Source: Cucumis sativus
Lineage: Eukaryota; Streptophyta; Magnoliopsida; Cucurbitales; Cucurbitaceae
Direction: 5' to 3'
Length of the DNA: 64,000 bases
Assembly: GCF_000004075.3 (NCBI RefSeq)
Contig: NC_026658.2
Location: 24,726,075 to 24,790,074, forward strand
The position numbers were made by a program, and so were the translations under genes. Position 1 is the first letter of the stretch, and each line of letters opens with the position of its first letter. Shown one piece after another: positions 34,643 through 45,360 of the stretch. The notes under the pieces were generated by a model. The model was not told where the DNA came from. It saw nothing but the letters and a program-made list of their open reading frames with translations, and did no database searches.

Positions 34643-36855
34643 ATCACAGATATGACTTCACCGCCGTTTTTCGACCTCTGTAATCAACAACCCACCTTCA
34701 GAAATCGGTATTTACGATTTCTTTTACCAAAATTCACGCTTTCCCGGCGAAGCCCCTGCGGAGAATTGTCCGGAAGATGACCCCTCTCAACCCTAACAGC
34801 TAAAAAGATAGAACCAATGTAAAATGGCGGCTAAAGCGTTAAAATACGTCCGTCCTTATACCTTCAATGTAATGCATTATATACATTCTCTATCTCTATC
34901 TCTATCTCTATTTGTATCATCTATACTATCTTCAAAATGGCTAATATCTTTAGATTTCTTTACCCTTTTCAAATCTTAAATTTCCAACCTTATTTAATTT
35001 TTTAAATTAATCTTTTAATTTAATTGATTTTTTTATTATTTATAATTATTTAATTAATATAAAAAAATGTTTATCATTAATTATTTATAATCTTTTCAAA
35101 TTTCCACCCATAACTTTTGAAGGTTTCAATGTAAAAGAATTATTTCTATAATTAAAATTTATAAATATGTATTAGATAAGATTTCAAAAGATTTTGTAAA
35201 TTTTATCTTCTATAATCATATAAAAAAACTATCCTCCATCTTTCTTATAAACGTTTAAATTTTATTTTCTACTTAAAGTTTGTTTTATATCTTTTTATTC
35301 GCTATGTTTTGTTTTGATTTATTACTTCATTTATATTGATATATTTTTTACTCACTATATTTTTTTCATCTACTACATTGTTTCCATTGATATATCCTTT
35401 TGTATTGCAATTGCAATAGGTTAAAATTTGAAATTAAAAAAAAAAAAAACTTGAATAACACACGTAAGTTATACAAAATTGAAACAACATCAACGGTGAA
35501 ATCTAGGCCGAAGAATTATGAGTTCTTTTTATATAAAATAGTAATTGTTATATACAATAACAAGTGTTTTGAGTTAAGTATACCGAGATTATTTCTATAT
35601 TTAGCTTTTTTTTAATAATAATAACAATAAACTAACAAACCTTTTTAAGTTGTACGAATTTTTAAAAAAAATTAATTTATAGGACATTATTATCAACAAT
35701 ACATGATTATAATAATGATTTCTTGTGAAATGAACAATTTTATTTTTACCCTCTTACATCTTAAAATGTTTTACAATTAGTATTTACCATTTTTATGAAT
35801 AAAAAAAAGTTAGATATAAGTTAATAAGTTGTCTGTAACATGAGAAATGATAAATTGATAAAGTCAAAGCAAGTAAACAATGATTTAATGTGTTTATAAA
35901 TCATTTAAAACATTTAACACTCAAAAAATATAAGTTGATAAGCTAATTAAAGGAATACCAAAAATATTCCTTTCTACAACTTAAATAGTTTCTCATTCAA
36001 TTATAATTTATTATAGAATCTCAAACATTTTAGAATACCCAAAGTTTTTTAACTTTTTATTGACTACTATAACATGTTTGCTCTATATTATTTTCACCAA
36101 ATATTTATCTCACATTCTACTCTCGTTATTTTTTTTATTTTTAACTTTTTTTCTTATACTTCATTCTTTTTAATCCACGTCAAATTGAATACATGTCAAA
36201 TTGAATACATATTAGTTGAATAGAAGCTCTACTATTTTTTAAGTTTTATAACTATATATATTCACCGTTTAATATTATCAAATTTTGCCATCCAATTAAA
36301 AAGAATCATTTTACAATGTATGGTGAAACTTTAAATTGATCAATAAGATATTACGTCCCTAAAATGAATATTTGTTTAGCTTCAAGTTGTAGCAAATATT
36401 GAGTTGTAATATTTGTAAATAAATGTGTTTAAAATGCATTTGATCTCAAACACCAATCAAACAAAAAATATATATTTTTTCATATTATCATATATGTTAG
36501 ATGTTTTATGTAAATTTTGTTTTCAACGTTTTATTTTTGTTTGATATGTATGATCATTTTTAAAATTTTATTTGTTGTCTTTTTCTACTCTATTAATTAA
36601 TGATATTTTTCATCATTCAAAACATAAAAATAGATATCGATTTTCTTATTTTAAGAGAAAATAACATAAGTTGAGAAGTGTATATATATATATATATATC
36701 CTTACTTTTACCCTAGTGAAAAAGATGTTAATTATATTATTTTATAATTAATTTATTGTTTATAATTATTTATTTAATACAAAGAATAAAGTCAATCGTA
36801 ACTATTGATTATCTTTTCAAATTTTTACCTTCATGTCTAATACACTTTTTATCTC

Positions 36856-36989
36856 GAATATGAAAGTTTTATTGATTTATTTTAATAATTTAATTTATAA
36901 TATTTATGAATTTAAGAGATAAAGAAGGTTAGAATATGAAAGTTTTATTGATTTATTTCAATAATTTAATTTATAATATTTATGAATTT
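36856..36989. repeat. Near-perfect direct duplication (58 bp, 76-bp period)
   Basis: The segment beginning GAATATGAAAGTTTTATTG and ending ATATTTATGAATTT occurs at 36856-36913 and 36932-36989 with a single difference, so the duplication is recent. Confidence 0.85.
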
Positions 36990-37554
36990 GTATTTATTTA
37001 TGAGATTTAAGAAAAACTTTGTAATCTTTTATCTTCTTCAACTATATATAAAAATCTATCTTCACCCTTTTCTTAGGAAATTAAGTTGTTTCTCTTCTTT
37101 TTACTCACTACATGTGTTTTTCCTTTTTGTTTTTTGTTTTTCTTTCTTTTTTTTTTTTTTTTTTTTTTTGCCAATTAAGCAATTTTGTTGACTCAATTGT
37201 TTTTACTAATTAGTATTGTTTACTTGAACACATCTAAACATTTATAATGATGTGATTTGTGGAAATTTATGGTCATAGGATTATGATTAAATCAAAATTT
37301 GAGAGTGAATGGTTTTCAAAGTCTTTTGTGTTAGAAAAAAAAATATATAATAATTACAAATATTTAAATTTTGATAAATATTGTTTATTACTTATTTTAA
37401 ATTCCATCGACTATACCAAAAAAAATTACATGTCTTTTGCAGCATTCACATTTTTTTTTATAAATAGTGGCATTTATTTGGTAAGCAAATCAATTTTCTA
37501 TTTCTATGCTAATTAGTTGTTCTTTTGTAATATATATATTTAATCTTTGAATTT

Positions 37555-37815
37555 TTTCTAATAAAAAAAACATGTGTTATATGGATTTTAGATTTATTAT
37601 AGTTTATTTACTTTTATTTAAATTATTGTTGCTAATACATCCGGCTAAGTTTGTAGATTTAATGGTGAACATATATTTTTATTATATCAATCATTGATTT
37701 TTTTTACTAAAAAAACCATGTCTTAAACAAATTTTAGATTTATCATAGTTTGTTTAATTTTATTTAAACTATTATATGATTACTAATACATTGTCGTAAA
37801 TTTGCAAGTTTGTCG
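37555..37815. repeat. Diverged direct duplication (~115 bp units)
   Basis: Units at about 37555-37670 and 37698-37815 share CTAAaAAAAAC.ATGT, ATTTTAGATTTAT.ATAGTTT and TTTATTTAAA.TATT in the same order. Divergence is considerable, so this is older than the neighbouring 58-bp duplication. Confidence 0.55.
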
Positions 37816-38481
37816 GTCAATATTCTAATAGAAGATTTAGAACCTTTTCAAAATATACTTGAAATTTCAAAGGAAGTTGATAGATGTAAAACAAAATAAT
37901 GAAGAAGTTTTAGAGGCGTCGAAAGTTATTGTAATTAAAACGACAATCATATATTTCATATTTATTTATTGTTTATAATTTAATAAATTATGTTAGTTGA
38001 AACGTGGTCACAATACAATATTTTTCCTCATTATTTTACTCTATTAGTAATCAATACATATATACAAAATTCAAACTTTAGTTTAAAAAAATTTATAGCG
38101 TTTTGTCCATTTTGATGCTCACATTTGATTTCAAAACATTGTAAGTTGGACTTAAAGATTTTGAAGCTCAATTTTACCATGACCATTAATAAAGGTTCAA
38201 TTTTCTTTAGTTATCATATTATGTTTCTTTAAAATTATTTCTCAATTCAATATTATGTTTTTTAATTATCACACACGTATATAAGTATGAAAGAAAGAAA
38301 ATATAATAATTTCAAAAGAAAGAAAGGTCTTGTAACATGCAAAGCACGTTTGTGTATTCTAGTAGTTCTAAATGGTCTCTGAACTCATGTTTGATAATTA
38401 GTTGATTAACGATAAAATAATTGTAATATTAATTTTTGTATGACATCCCTCTTCTTCAACCTTGCATCATTGTGCTGCAGA

Positions 38482-38899
38482 TTTTTTTGTTATCCCGGTT
38501 GTTGCTAATGAAGAACGAAGATGAATTTAGTCATCACCATACTTTTTTTTTCATTATCATACACAAACATTTCCTTTATATTTCTTACCTTTTTTGTTTT
38601 CCCTTTTGTTTCTTAGAACCTTCATTTCTCTCCTAAAATTCCTATATTGTTTTCCAACCAGTATCATCACTTACATACCCTCATGACAAAAATTTCCAAC
38701 CAATATCACTTAATCAAGCCCGCAAGAAGACTTAGAAGAAGAAGAAAAAAATATAGCAATTTTAGGGGAAAATATGAGGGTTTCAAGAAACATAAAAGTA
38801 AGAAAAAAATGTTGGGTACCATATGAATAAAATGTAAGATGAGGTTTAAATTCATCTTTGTTCTTCGTTAGCAACATCGGGATAACAAAAAAAAAAAAC
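38482..38899. mobile_element. Foldback (long imperfect inverted repeat) element
   Basis: The left arm (about 38482-38656) and right arm (about 38734-38899) are inverted copies of each other. Best-matching blocks are TTGTTATCCCGG.TGTTGCTAA, GAAGAAC.AAGATGAATTTA, TTGTTTCTT.GAACC-like, and CCTAAAATT.CTATAT. A loop of about 80 bp contains a short direct repeat TTTCCAACCARTATCA. Similarity fades outward (GCATCAT near both ends). No coding capacity. It could be a foldback MITE or an inverted duplication of local DNA; I could not identify target-site duplications. Confidence 0.65.
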
Positions 38900-40632
38900 A
38901 AATTTGTCACATGATGCCCTATCATAAAATAGTAGTATTATAATAATTTTTACCAAATCAATTGATTAATCATATTTAACGTCCATGTAACTTTAAAGAT
39001 CATTTTGAACTATTAATTAAATGTGAATAAGATATGTGATGAAAAATTGAATGAATAAAAAGTTAGAGTGTGATTGGAAGGTATTGGTTGCGCCAACGCA
39101 ATCATTCCATGGCTACCCCTTCCCTTTTCCCTTTAAATATTCCTTCACCAAATTTGAAATGGTGATGCCCAAAAATCATCCCTATGTTCCTTAAAATAAA
39201 TATCTTAGAAAAAAAATACTTTATTATTTACGTTCATAGACATATTAACATATTGATTAAAATATTAGCATGTGACATGCTAATGAAAAATTAAAACCTT
39301 ACCATTTGGCAAGAATTTTTAAAAAATCCATTATTTCGTTTCATTTTCTCAAAGAACGAATTTAATATCAATTTAAAACTCATACCTAAAAGTTTTAATT
39401 TTATAACCAATTTATTTTTAGTTTTTGGTTTTTCAAAATTAATTCAATGAACGGTAAGATAGTCGAATCATTATTAGTCAAAATCTAAAAACAAAAACAA
39501 GTATTTAAGAACTAATTCAAATTTGGACTAAAAACCAATAAGGAGAGTTAAATTGTAGGCTTGATATTTCAAAACTAAAACTTATTTGAAGTTGATAAAC
39601 ATACAAATGATTGTATAAAAAAATGAGAAGAAAGAAACTTAATCTTAGAAAACCAACGGTTACTCTAACTCAGTCCTAGAAATATCCAAGAATATGAAAA
39701 TGATGAAAAAGGCAACAGAAAGCCATATGAGATCAGCAAAATGGTTGGTTTTCCTAGAATCAAAAGTCTGAGAAATCAAATCAAAAGCAATACCTCTCGC
39801 TCCCCACCCCATGATTAATTGTTACAAAACTTGTAAACAGGGAAGGAATCTTTCAATTTCATTTCATTTATTTTTTTATTCTTCTGTCACCACTCCACAC
39901 TGTCATGGTCCCATCCAAATTCCTTCACACTGCTCTCCACATCACACCCTCTACAACACAAACAACCTGTTAGGACATAAACATAGTTTTAAAGCAATTT
40001 AGATGGTGTAATTATAATGCTATCATAAACCATCAAAAATCTATATATTTGGATCATCAATGCATGATTCGAAAGAACCTAAAGCAATGTAACTTGGAAT
40101 AGCATAGTGCTTGGTTTTCTACATTATCTCGTTCAAGCCAACAACATTAGGTCTATATGAATTGTCTCCTTTCTTTTTGTAGGGGATGTGCAGTATAGTA
40201 TGGTCAAAATACAGCTTTAATGTCACTAAAGTCATATCATCTAATGACTTAGCCCCGTGACAAACTTAGTTTTTACTCTGTAACATTGATAAAGATACTT
40301 GATAGATTAGGTAATTTCAATAGGAAGTAATAGCAATTTAATTCAAAGAAATAAGGGGGGAAGTGGGGAAAAAAATCAAAGGGAGAGAGAGAGGGATGGT
40401 TGGTTGGGTTGGATGCTTGCAAATCCAGACAAATTGATTACCATTTATGCCCTTCAACTTTAGATTTGTCTACTTGAATCTCTCTTATACATACACCCAT
40501 ATCTTTTGCATCCATAGCCCAATTTCTATCTCTCTGCCCTCTTCCTTATCTCCTTCACATTGTCTTCTTCTTCCTCCTAACACCGACTCAAATTTCAACA
40601 CCAAGAAACTATAGGATTCTTTTGCAATTGCT

Positions 40633-41527
40633 ATGGCTTTTGCAGGAACCACCCAGAAATGCATGGCCTGCGACAAAACTGTCTATTTAGTAGACAAACT
40701 TACTGCTGACAATCGTGTCTACCACAAAGCTTGCTTCCGCTGTCACCACTGCAATGGAACCCTCAAGGTAAATCAAATCTCTGATCTGTTATGTCGTTTC
40801 AGTGTAATCAGATTTCAGATCGCTAATTGGGAAGATTATTTTTGGTGGGCTGTGGTTAACATCAAACGAGATCTGATTTGCAGTTAAGTAATTACAATTC
40901 GTTTGAAGGAGTGCTTTACTGTCGGCCACACTTTGATCAGCTCTTTAAAAGAACTGGAAGCTTAGACAAGAGCTTTGAAGGTATTTAAAATTATGAGAAA
41001 ATTTCGCTTTAAAGTCATTTCTCATTAGATCAAACCAACAACATTCTTATCTTGATTTTAGGAACACCAAAGATTGGAAAACCGGAGAAACCGGGTGATT
41101 CTGAGGTAGCTAATTAATTGTATCATGCTTTGTTATGCTCTGTTTTGTGTTAATTTCAACTTAAAATACATATTTGTCAGAAACCAACAGCGACTAAGGT
41201 TGCAAGTATGTTCGTCGGTACTAAAGATAAGTGTCTTGGATGTAACAAGACTGTTTATCCAACTGAGAAGGTAAATTTGAGGTGAAATTTAACTTTGTAA
41301 ATGAAGAAAGCTTTGTTTTGAAGTGGGTAAACTTTAACATCATAATTTTTCAGGTTTCAGTAAATGGAACTTCGTACCATAAAAGCTGTTTCAAGTGCTG
41401 CCATGGCGGATGTACAATCAGCCCATCGAATTACATTGCACATGAAGGACGACTTTACTGCAAACATCACCATACCCAACTCATCAAAGAGAAAGGAAAC
41501 TTGAGCCAGCTGGAAGGAAGCCATTAA
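40633..41527 (+). CDS. WLIM1: Two-LIM-domain protein, WLIM1 type
   Basis: Plant LIM protein that binds and bundles actin filaments and may shuttle to the nucleus as a transcriptional regulator (family knowledge). Five exons: 40633-40767, 40884-40980, 41062-41105, 41181-41270, 41354-41527. They join in frame to 179 residues. LIM1 covers about residues 10-62 (CMACDKTVYLVDKL ... HKACFRCHHC ... YCRPHFDQLF), and LIM2 covers about 110-161 (CLGCNKTVYPTEK ... SYHKSCFKCCHGGC ... YCKHHHTQLI). All zinc ligands of both domains are visible. The linker KPEKPGDSEKPTATKVASMF and tail EKGNLSQLEG are as in WLIM1 of other plants. All introns are GT-AG. Confidence 0.95.
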
Positions 41528-42052
41528 AGAACCTTACACTCGTAGGCCTTGTTTTTCATTTTTTTCTTTTTTCTTTTTTTTTATGTCCTCTGCTTTCTTC
41601 CTTATTTTAGTCCTGCTTTTACGCTGTTCCCTTTTTGAACTTTAGCACCTCTCTCTTTGAAATTTGAATTGTAAAACAAAAGAAGTAATCGTGTGGGTCT
41701 CCCTCTGATTTTCGTTTTGGTTGGTGAATTCAAATAAAACTTGCAAGTAAAAGGCCAACGTATTAATTGATCATCCGTTATTTAATCACACATCAACATG
41801 CTCCAAAAGAGGCCGTTTGTTAATTTGTCCATCTCTGGACGTCACAAATTACAATACAACAGCTGTTGAAATTTCAACCTTAAACAAACATTATGTATAT
41901 ATTTATGATTAATAGCTTCTAATAACACTAAGATATACATAAACATTTACCGATTATACGTAATTTCTAGACATGGTTTACCAAAACTAACTAAGCTAGG
42001 CTAAGGCTAAAGGGTTTTCTCTTCTTCATCTTTATACATTTTGATTTGATTA
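41528..42052. other. Short intergenic gap between convergent genes
   Basis: About 520 bp shared by the 3' UTR of WLIM1 (T-rich run just after the stop) and that of the minus-strand gene ending at 42053. Nothing else is recognisable. Confidence 0.5.
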
Positions 42053-43165
42053 TCAAACATTGATACAAATGGGGTTGAAAGCATTATTATTGTTGTTATG
42101 ATTATTTCTTGTTTGAGTATGGAACCTCCACGTGAAGAGGTAATCTCGAGACACGCAAGAAAGTTTGATAACATCGCAAAAGGCGGTGACAGAATTTTTC
42201 TTTCCGTCACTGTTTCCCCATTCAATCCTCACCCAACAAGAGAACCCATTTGAGGAATGAGGCACAGCCGCCGCATCGGAGAGGTGGAGCATCACTTCAC
42301 CGCCGATTCTTCTGCCTTTGAGCCTTTCATCTCCGGTAACCATTGAATCGAGCCACAAGCACTCTGGTTGGCCAACCATTTCCTTATAAGCAGAATTCGC
42401 CATTCTCACTCTGTTATTCGAATCCGATATAACCGCTGGCAACACCTCGGATTCAACTTCCTTTTCCACTTCATCCGGTTTCTTCGGCAGCTGTGGAGTA
42501 TTATTGGAGTGGACAGGGTTTTGAGCTTCGTTGATACACCCAACGCGAATGCTGGAACCAACAGGACGAACAGGGTGAGGAGTTATAACATTAGAAATAG
42601 AAACCGGGCATTGAAGTTGCTGCAATAAATCCTTCTCTTGAGGAATTTCAGAGACAACAGAACTATCAACACTGAATTCCACTCCCTTCTCTTCATCAAA
42701 AGACTTAATGAAATTAATCTCAGAAACAGGGGTGGTGGTTTCAGTTTCGTCAGAAACAGAAGGAAGAAGCGGAAGCGTGACAAGATTAGAATTAGAAGAG
42801 GAATCACGAAACCCAGAATTAATAGAAGGAAGAGAAAGATGAGGAAGTAAAGAAGAAGAAAAAGGATGATGGTGGAGGGAGAAATTAGGAGAAGGTGTAA
42901 TTCTTGTTCGTTTTAAGGAGTGAGGGGAAATGGGTGGAGGACGAGATCTCTTACGAGTACGAGTGGGTCTAGCTTGTAACTGAGGCCATACATTTCGAAG
43001 AAAAGAGGAAGAGGAAGAAGAAGAGGAGGAATGGGGAATGTTGTTGAGAGAGTGATCAGAGGTGGGGAAAGGGGATTCGGGTTTGGGGGCAATGGGGCGG
43101 TATCTGGACATGATCTCCGCCGTCTTGTCGGTGGAGGGGAAAGGAGGGGGGAGAGTCTTGATCAT
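42053..43165 (-). CDS. Uncharacterised plant-specific protein with SRYRPIAPKP motif
   Basis: Single-exon gene with an intact frame. I favour the ATG at 43165, giving 370 residues (MIKTLPPPFPSTDK...). Alternatives are 43111 (MSRYRPIAPKP) and 43369, the last adding a Pro/Ser-rich stretch that looks like translated leader. The SRYRPIAPKP block, a Ser run, a basic patch RTRKRSRPPP and a long Ser/Pro/Thr-rich disordered middle lead to a conserved C-terminal domain. That domain reads NNRVRMANSAYKEMVGQPEC, then RRIGGEVMLHLSDA and NSVTAFCDVIKLSC, then DYLFTWRFHTQ. I recognise it as a family of plant proteins without known function (DUF7950-like, from memory). The RVRMANSAYKEMVG string faintly resembles a PAS-domain start. 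Basic patches suggest a nuclear protein; no function is assigned. Confidence 0.75.
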   Translation of the reverse strand: MIKTLPPPFPSTDKTAEIMSRYRPIAPKPESPFPTSDHSLNNIPHSSSSSSSSSFLRNVWPQLQARPTRTRKRSRPPPISPHSLKRTRITPSPNFSLHHHPFSSSLLPHLSLPSINSGFRDSSSNSNLVTLPLLPSVSDETETTTPVSEINFIKSFDEEKGVEFSVDSSVVSEIPQEKDLLQQLQCPVSISNVITPHPVRPVGSSIRVGCINEAQNPVHSNNTPQLPKKPDEVEKEVESEVLPAVISDSNNRVRMANSAYKEMVGQPECLWLDSMVTGDERLKGRRIGGEVMLHLSDAAAVPHSSNGFSCWVRIEWGNSDGKKNSVTAFCDVIKLSCVSRDYLFTWRFHTQTRNNHNNNNNAFNPICINV

Positions 43166-45360
43166 GGCGGAGGTGGAAGGAGGGGGAGAGAGGGAGGGGA
43201 GGAAGAGGGAATGGAATGGAATAGGGGGGGAAGGGTTTAAGATGGAAGGGAAACGGTGGGGAGTGGCGAATAAGGGAAGGGCAAGAGAGTGACAGGTGGA
43301 AGAGGAATGTGGGGTACGTGGAAGAAAAAAGGACATGTGGGAAAGGGAGTGGGGCCATGCAAAAGCCAACGCATAACCAATCCAAAGTTAAGTTGAAGAG
43401 GAAGAGAGAGGAGTGGGAATGTGAATTCAATGGGCAGTGCCACCAATGAGAAGAGTGGAACGCGTGTGTGGTTGGCTCGCATGCGTTGATCCATCTATCA
43501 CTATTGGTTTGGTAATTCAAATACAACAAATACAACAAATAACACAAATATAAATATAAATATTAAGCTCTCATCCTAACCATACTAATAAGAATGCATT
43601 GAATCAGCTCAGAAACAAACATTGGTGGTAGGAAAGAAGTAGAAGTTAGGAGGAGGAGTAGTAGTAGTAGTATATGTAAAGGTTGTTGATGGAGGAGAGG
43701 GGCACGTGTGAGGGGGGAGTTTGCATGCAAAGGGGATTGGAGGAATGGAGGGGGAGACGTGGCGGGAGGCGGTGTGGGGGCGTTGGAAAAGGAGCCTCAT
43801 GTCGAGGGGTTAATTTAGATAGTAATTAGAATGTATATAGATAGGGGAAGGGGAATGGGAAGGGGAAGGGTATAAATGTAAAGGTCAAAAAAGAAAAGAA
43901 AAGAAAAAAAGAGCACGCAAAGCAATGCAGAAGAAACTGAAAGTGAAAACCCCTGGGTTGTTGTGTTGCGTTGTGTTAAACAATAATTTTGATTTGAGAG
44001 TGTGTTTTGTTTCTTCTTTATTATTCCCATTGGAGTTTGGGGACTCCCAGTTACGATTCTACCATTCATCTCTCTCTCTCTCTCTCTCTCTCTCCCCCCT
44101 ACCCTTTTCACTTTTCTTCTCTTCAAAATTTAATATTTCCCTTTACAATCATATTATTAAGCTTCAATTGCCAAGTTATTGTTAGCCCTATAACTTATAA
44201 AGGGTTCAAATACCCATCATTTAAATTTCCATAATCTTTTTATTCAAATAGTTGAACACAATTTCATTAATAAAAACTAAATATCATGGCCATCACTGTG
44301 TTATAGTTGAAGTGAATCTAAAATTGGTGGGTAAAAAACAAATCGTGCAGAATCAGTGGCATTTATAAAACAAAAATCAGTACATTAAATGATGTTATTA
44401 GAAATTGATTCTCCAATAAATAGCACAATTCAAAAACAAATAAACCGATTATTCCAACATCCTTATATATGAGTTGTTTAAAACAATTCATACAAACGCA
44501 CACACACACACACACCTGTTTATGTATGGACAATGTTCTCGTATGAATAATTTGACCTATTTAAAACCCTACTTTATGAACAATATTGTATTTTAATTAA
44601 ATGAAGAGAGTTCAATTTTTTATTAAAAAAAAAGATCCATAGTAGAGAAGTAAGTATTTAAATTTATTTTAAGGAAGAATAATTTCTTGGAAAAGTAATT
44701 TTTTTTTTTTTTTCATTTTGTTAATACATGAAGTGAACAAGTGTTGGCATATGTGTATTGTGGTGTGTATGAGATGAGATGGACCGTTTGGGAATAATAA
44801 CTCAAACCTTTAGGCTCTAAGGGTAATTTTAAAAAGAAAGAAACCATTTCATAATTGGTGAATAAATATAAGGGGAAAAAAAGGCGCGCTATGGTCAATA
44901 ATCAGCGATCACCAGAATACAGAGTGAAGAACAGAACAGAATGACGAGCAACCACCATAGCCTATCAATCATTTTTTCATTCCTACATCGTGGGTCGTTT
45001 ACAATTTCCACACAAATTGTCCGTCCATGGCCGGAGCTTCTCGCTTTTTTTTGTTGGCGGTGTTGCAACTTCCATTACCCTTCGGAGCAGATAGGAAGAA
45101 GAAGAACTTCACTCTGTCATAGAAGAAGTTTTTTTTTTTATTTTTTCAACGCAATTTTTTTACAAAACCCCTCTTTAATTTCAAATACAAAATGGTGAAA
45201 TGATTTGATTTCAGTAATCAATTTTAGGATGATGGGTTTTAAATGTAAGATTATAACGGTTTCATAGTTTGTAACTGTCGGATTTTGTTCAAATTTGGGC
45301 TGTTTCTCCTTTCTCTTTATATATAGTTTCCGTAATCCTATTGTATTTAGCGGCGGAGAA
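43166..45360. other. Divergent promoter region between the uncharacterised gene and NAT4-like gene
   Basis: The flanking genes are transcribed away from each other, so this interval holds both promoters and leaders. It contains a (CT)n tract at 44069-44094, a (CA)n tract at 44499-44515, GGGGAA-rich runs near 43845-43870 and a T run at 44700-44714. Open frames here look like by-products of these biased tracts. The NAT4-like leader probably starts near 44.9 kb. Confidence 0.5.
44069..44094. repeat. (CT)n microsatellite
   Basis: Thirteen CT/TC units followed by a short C run, in the divergent promoter region. Confidence 0.9.

Larger units (their letters stand above)
34530..40632. other. 6-kb AT-rich gene desert between QQT1 and WLIM1
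   Basis: The first 300 bp hold the QQT1 leader and promoter. The rest is extremely AT-rich with no supported gene. It contains local duplications (36856-36989, 37555-37815), a foldback (38482-38899), an (AT)n tract at 36681-36699 and a T run at 37148-37169. The last 300 bp, with GA-rich and pyrimidine-rich runs, probably form the WLIM1 promoter and leader. Confidence 0.6.

Noticed and set aside
43056-43547. 163-codon minus-strand frame overlapping the start of the SRYRPIAPKP gene
   Set aside because: Pro/Ser/Leu-rich by-product in another frame of a GA/CT-biased region.
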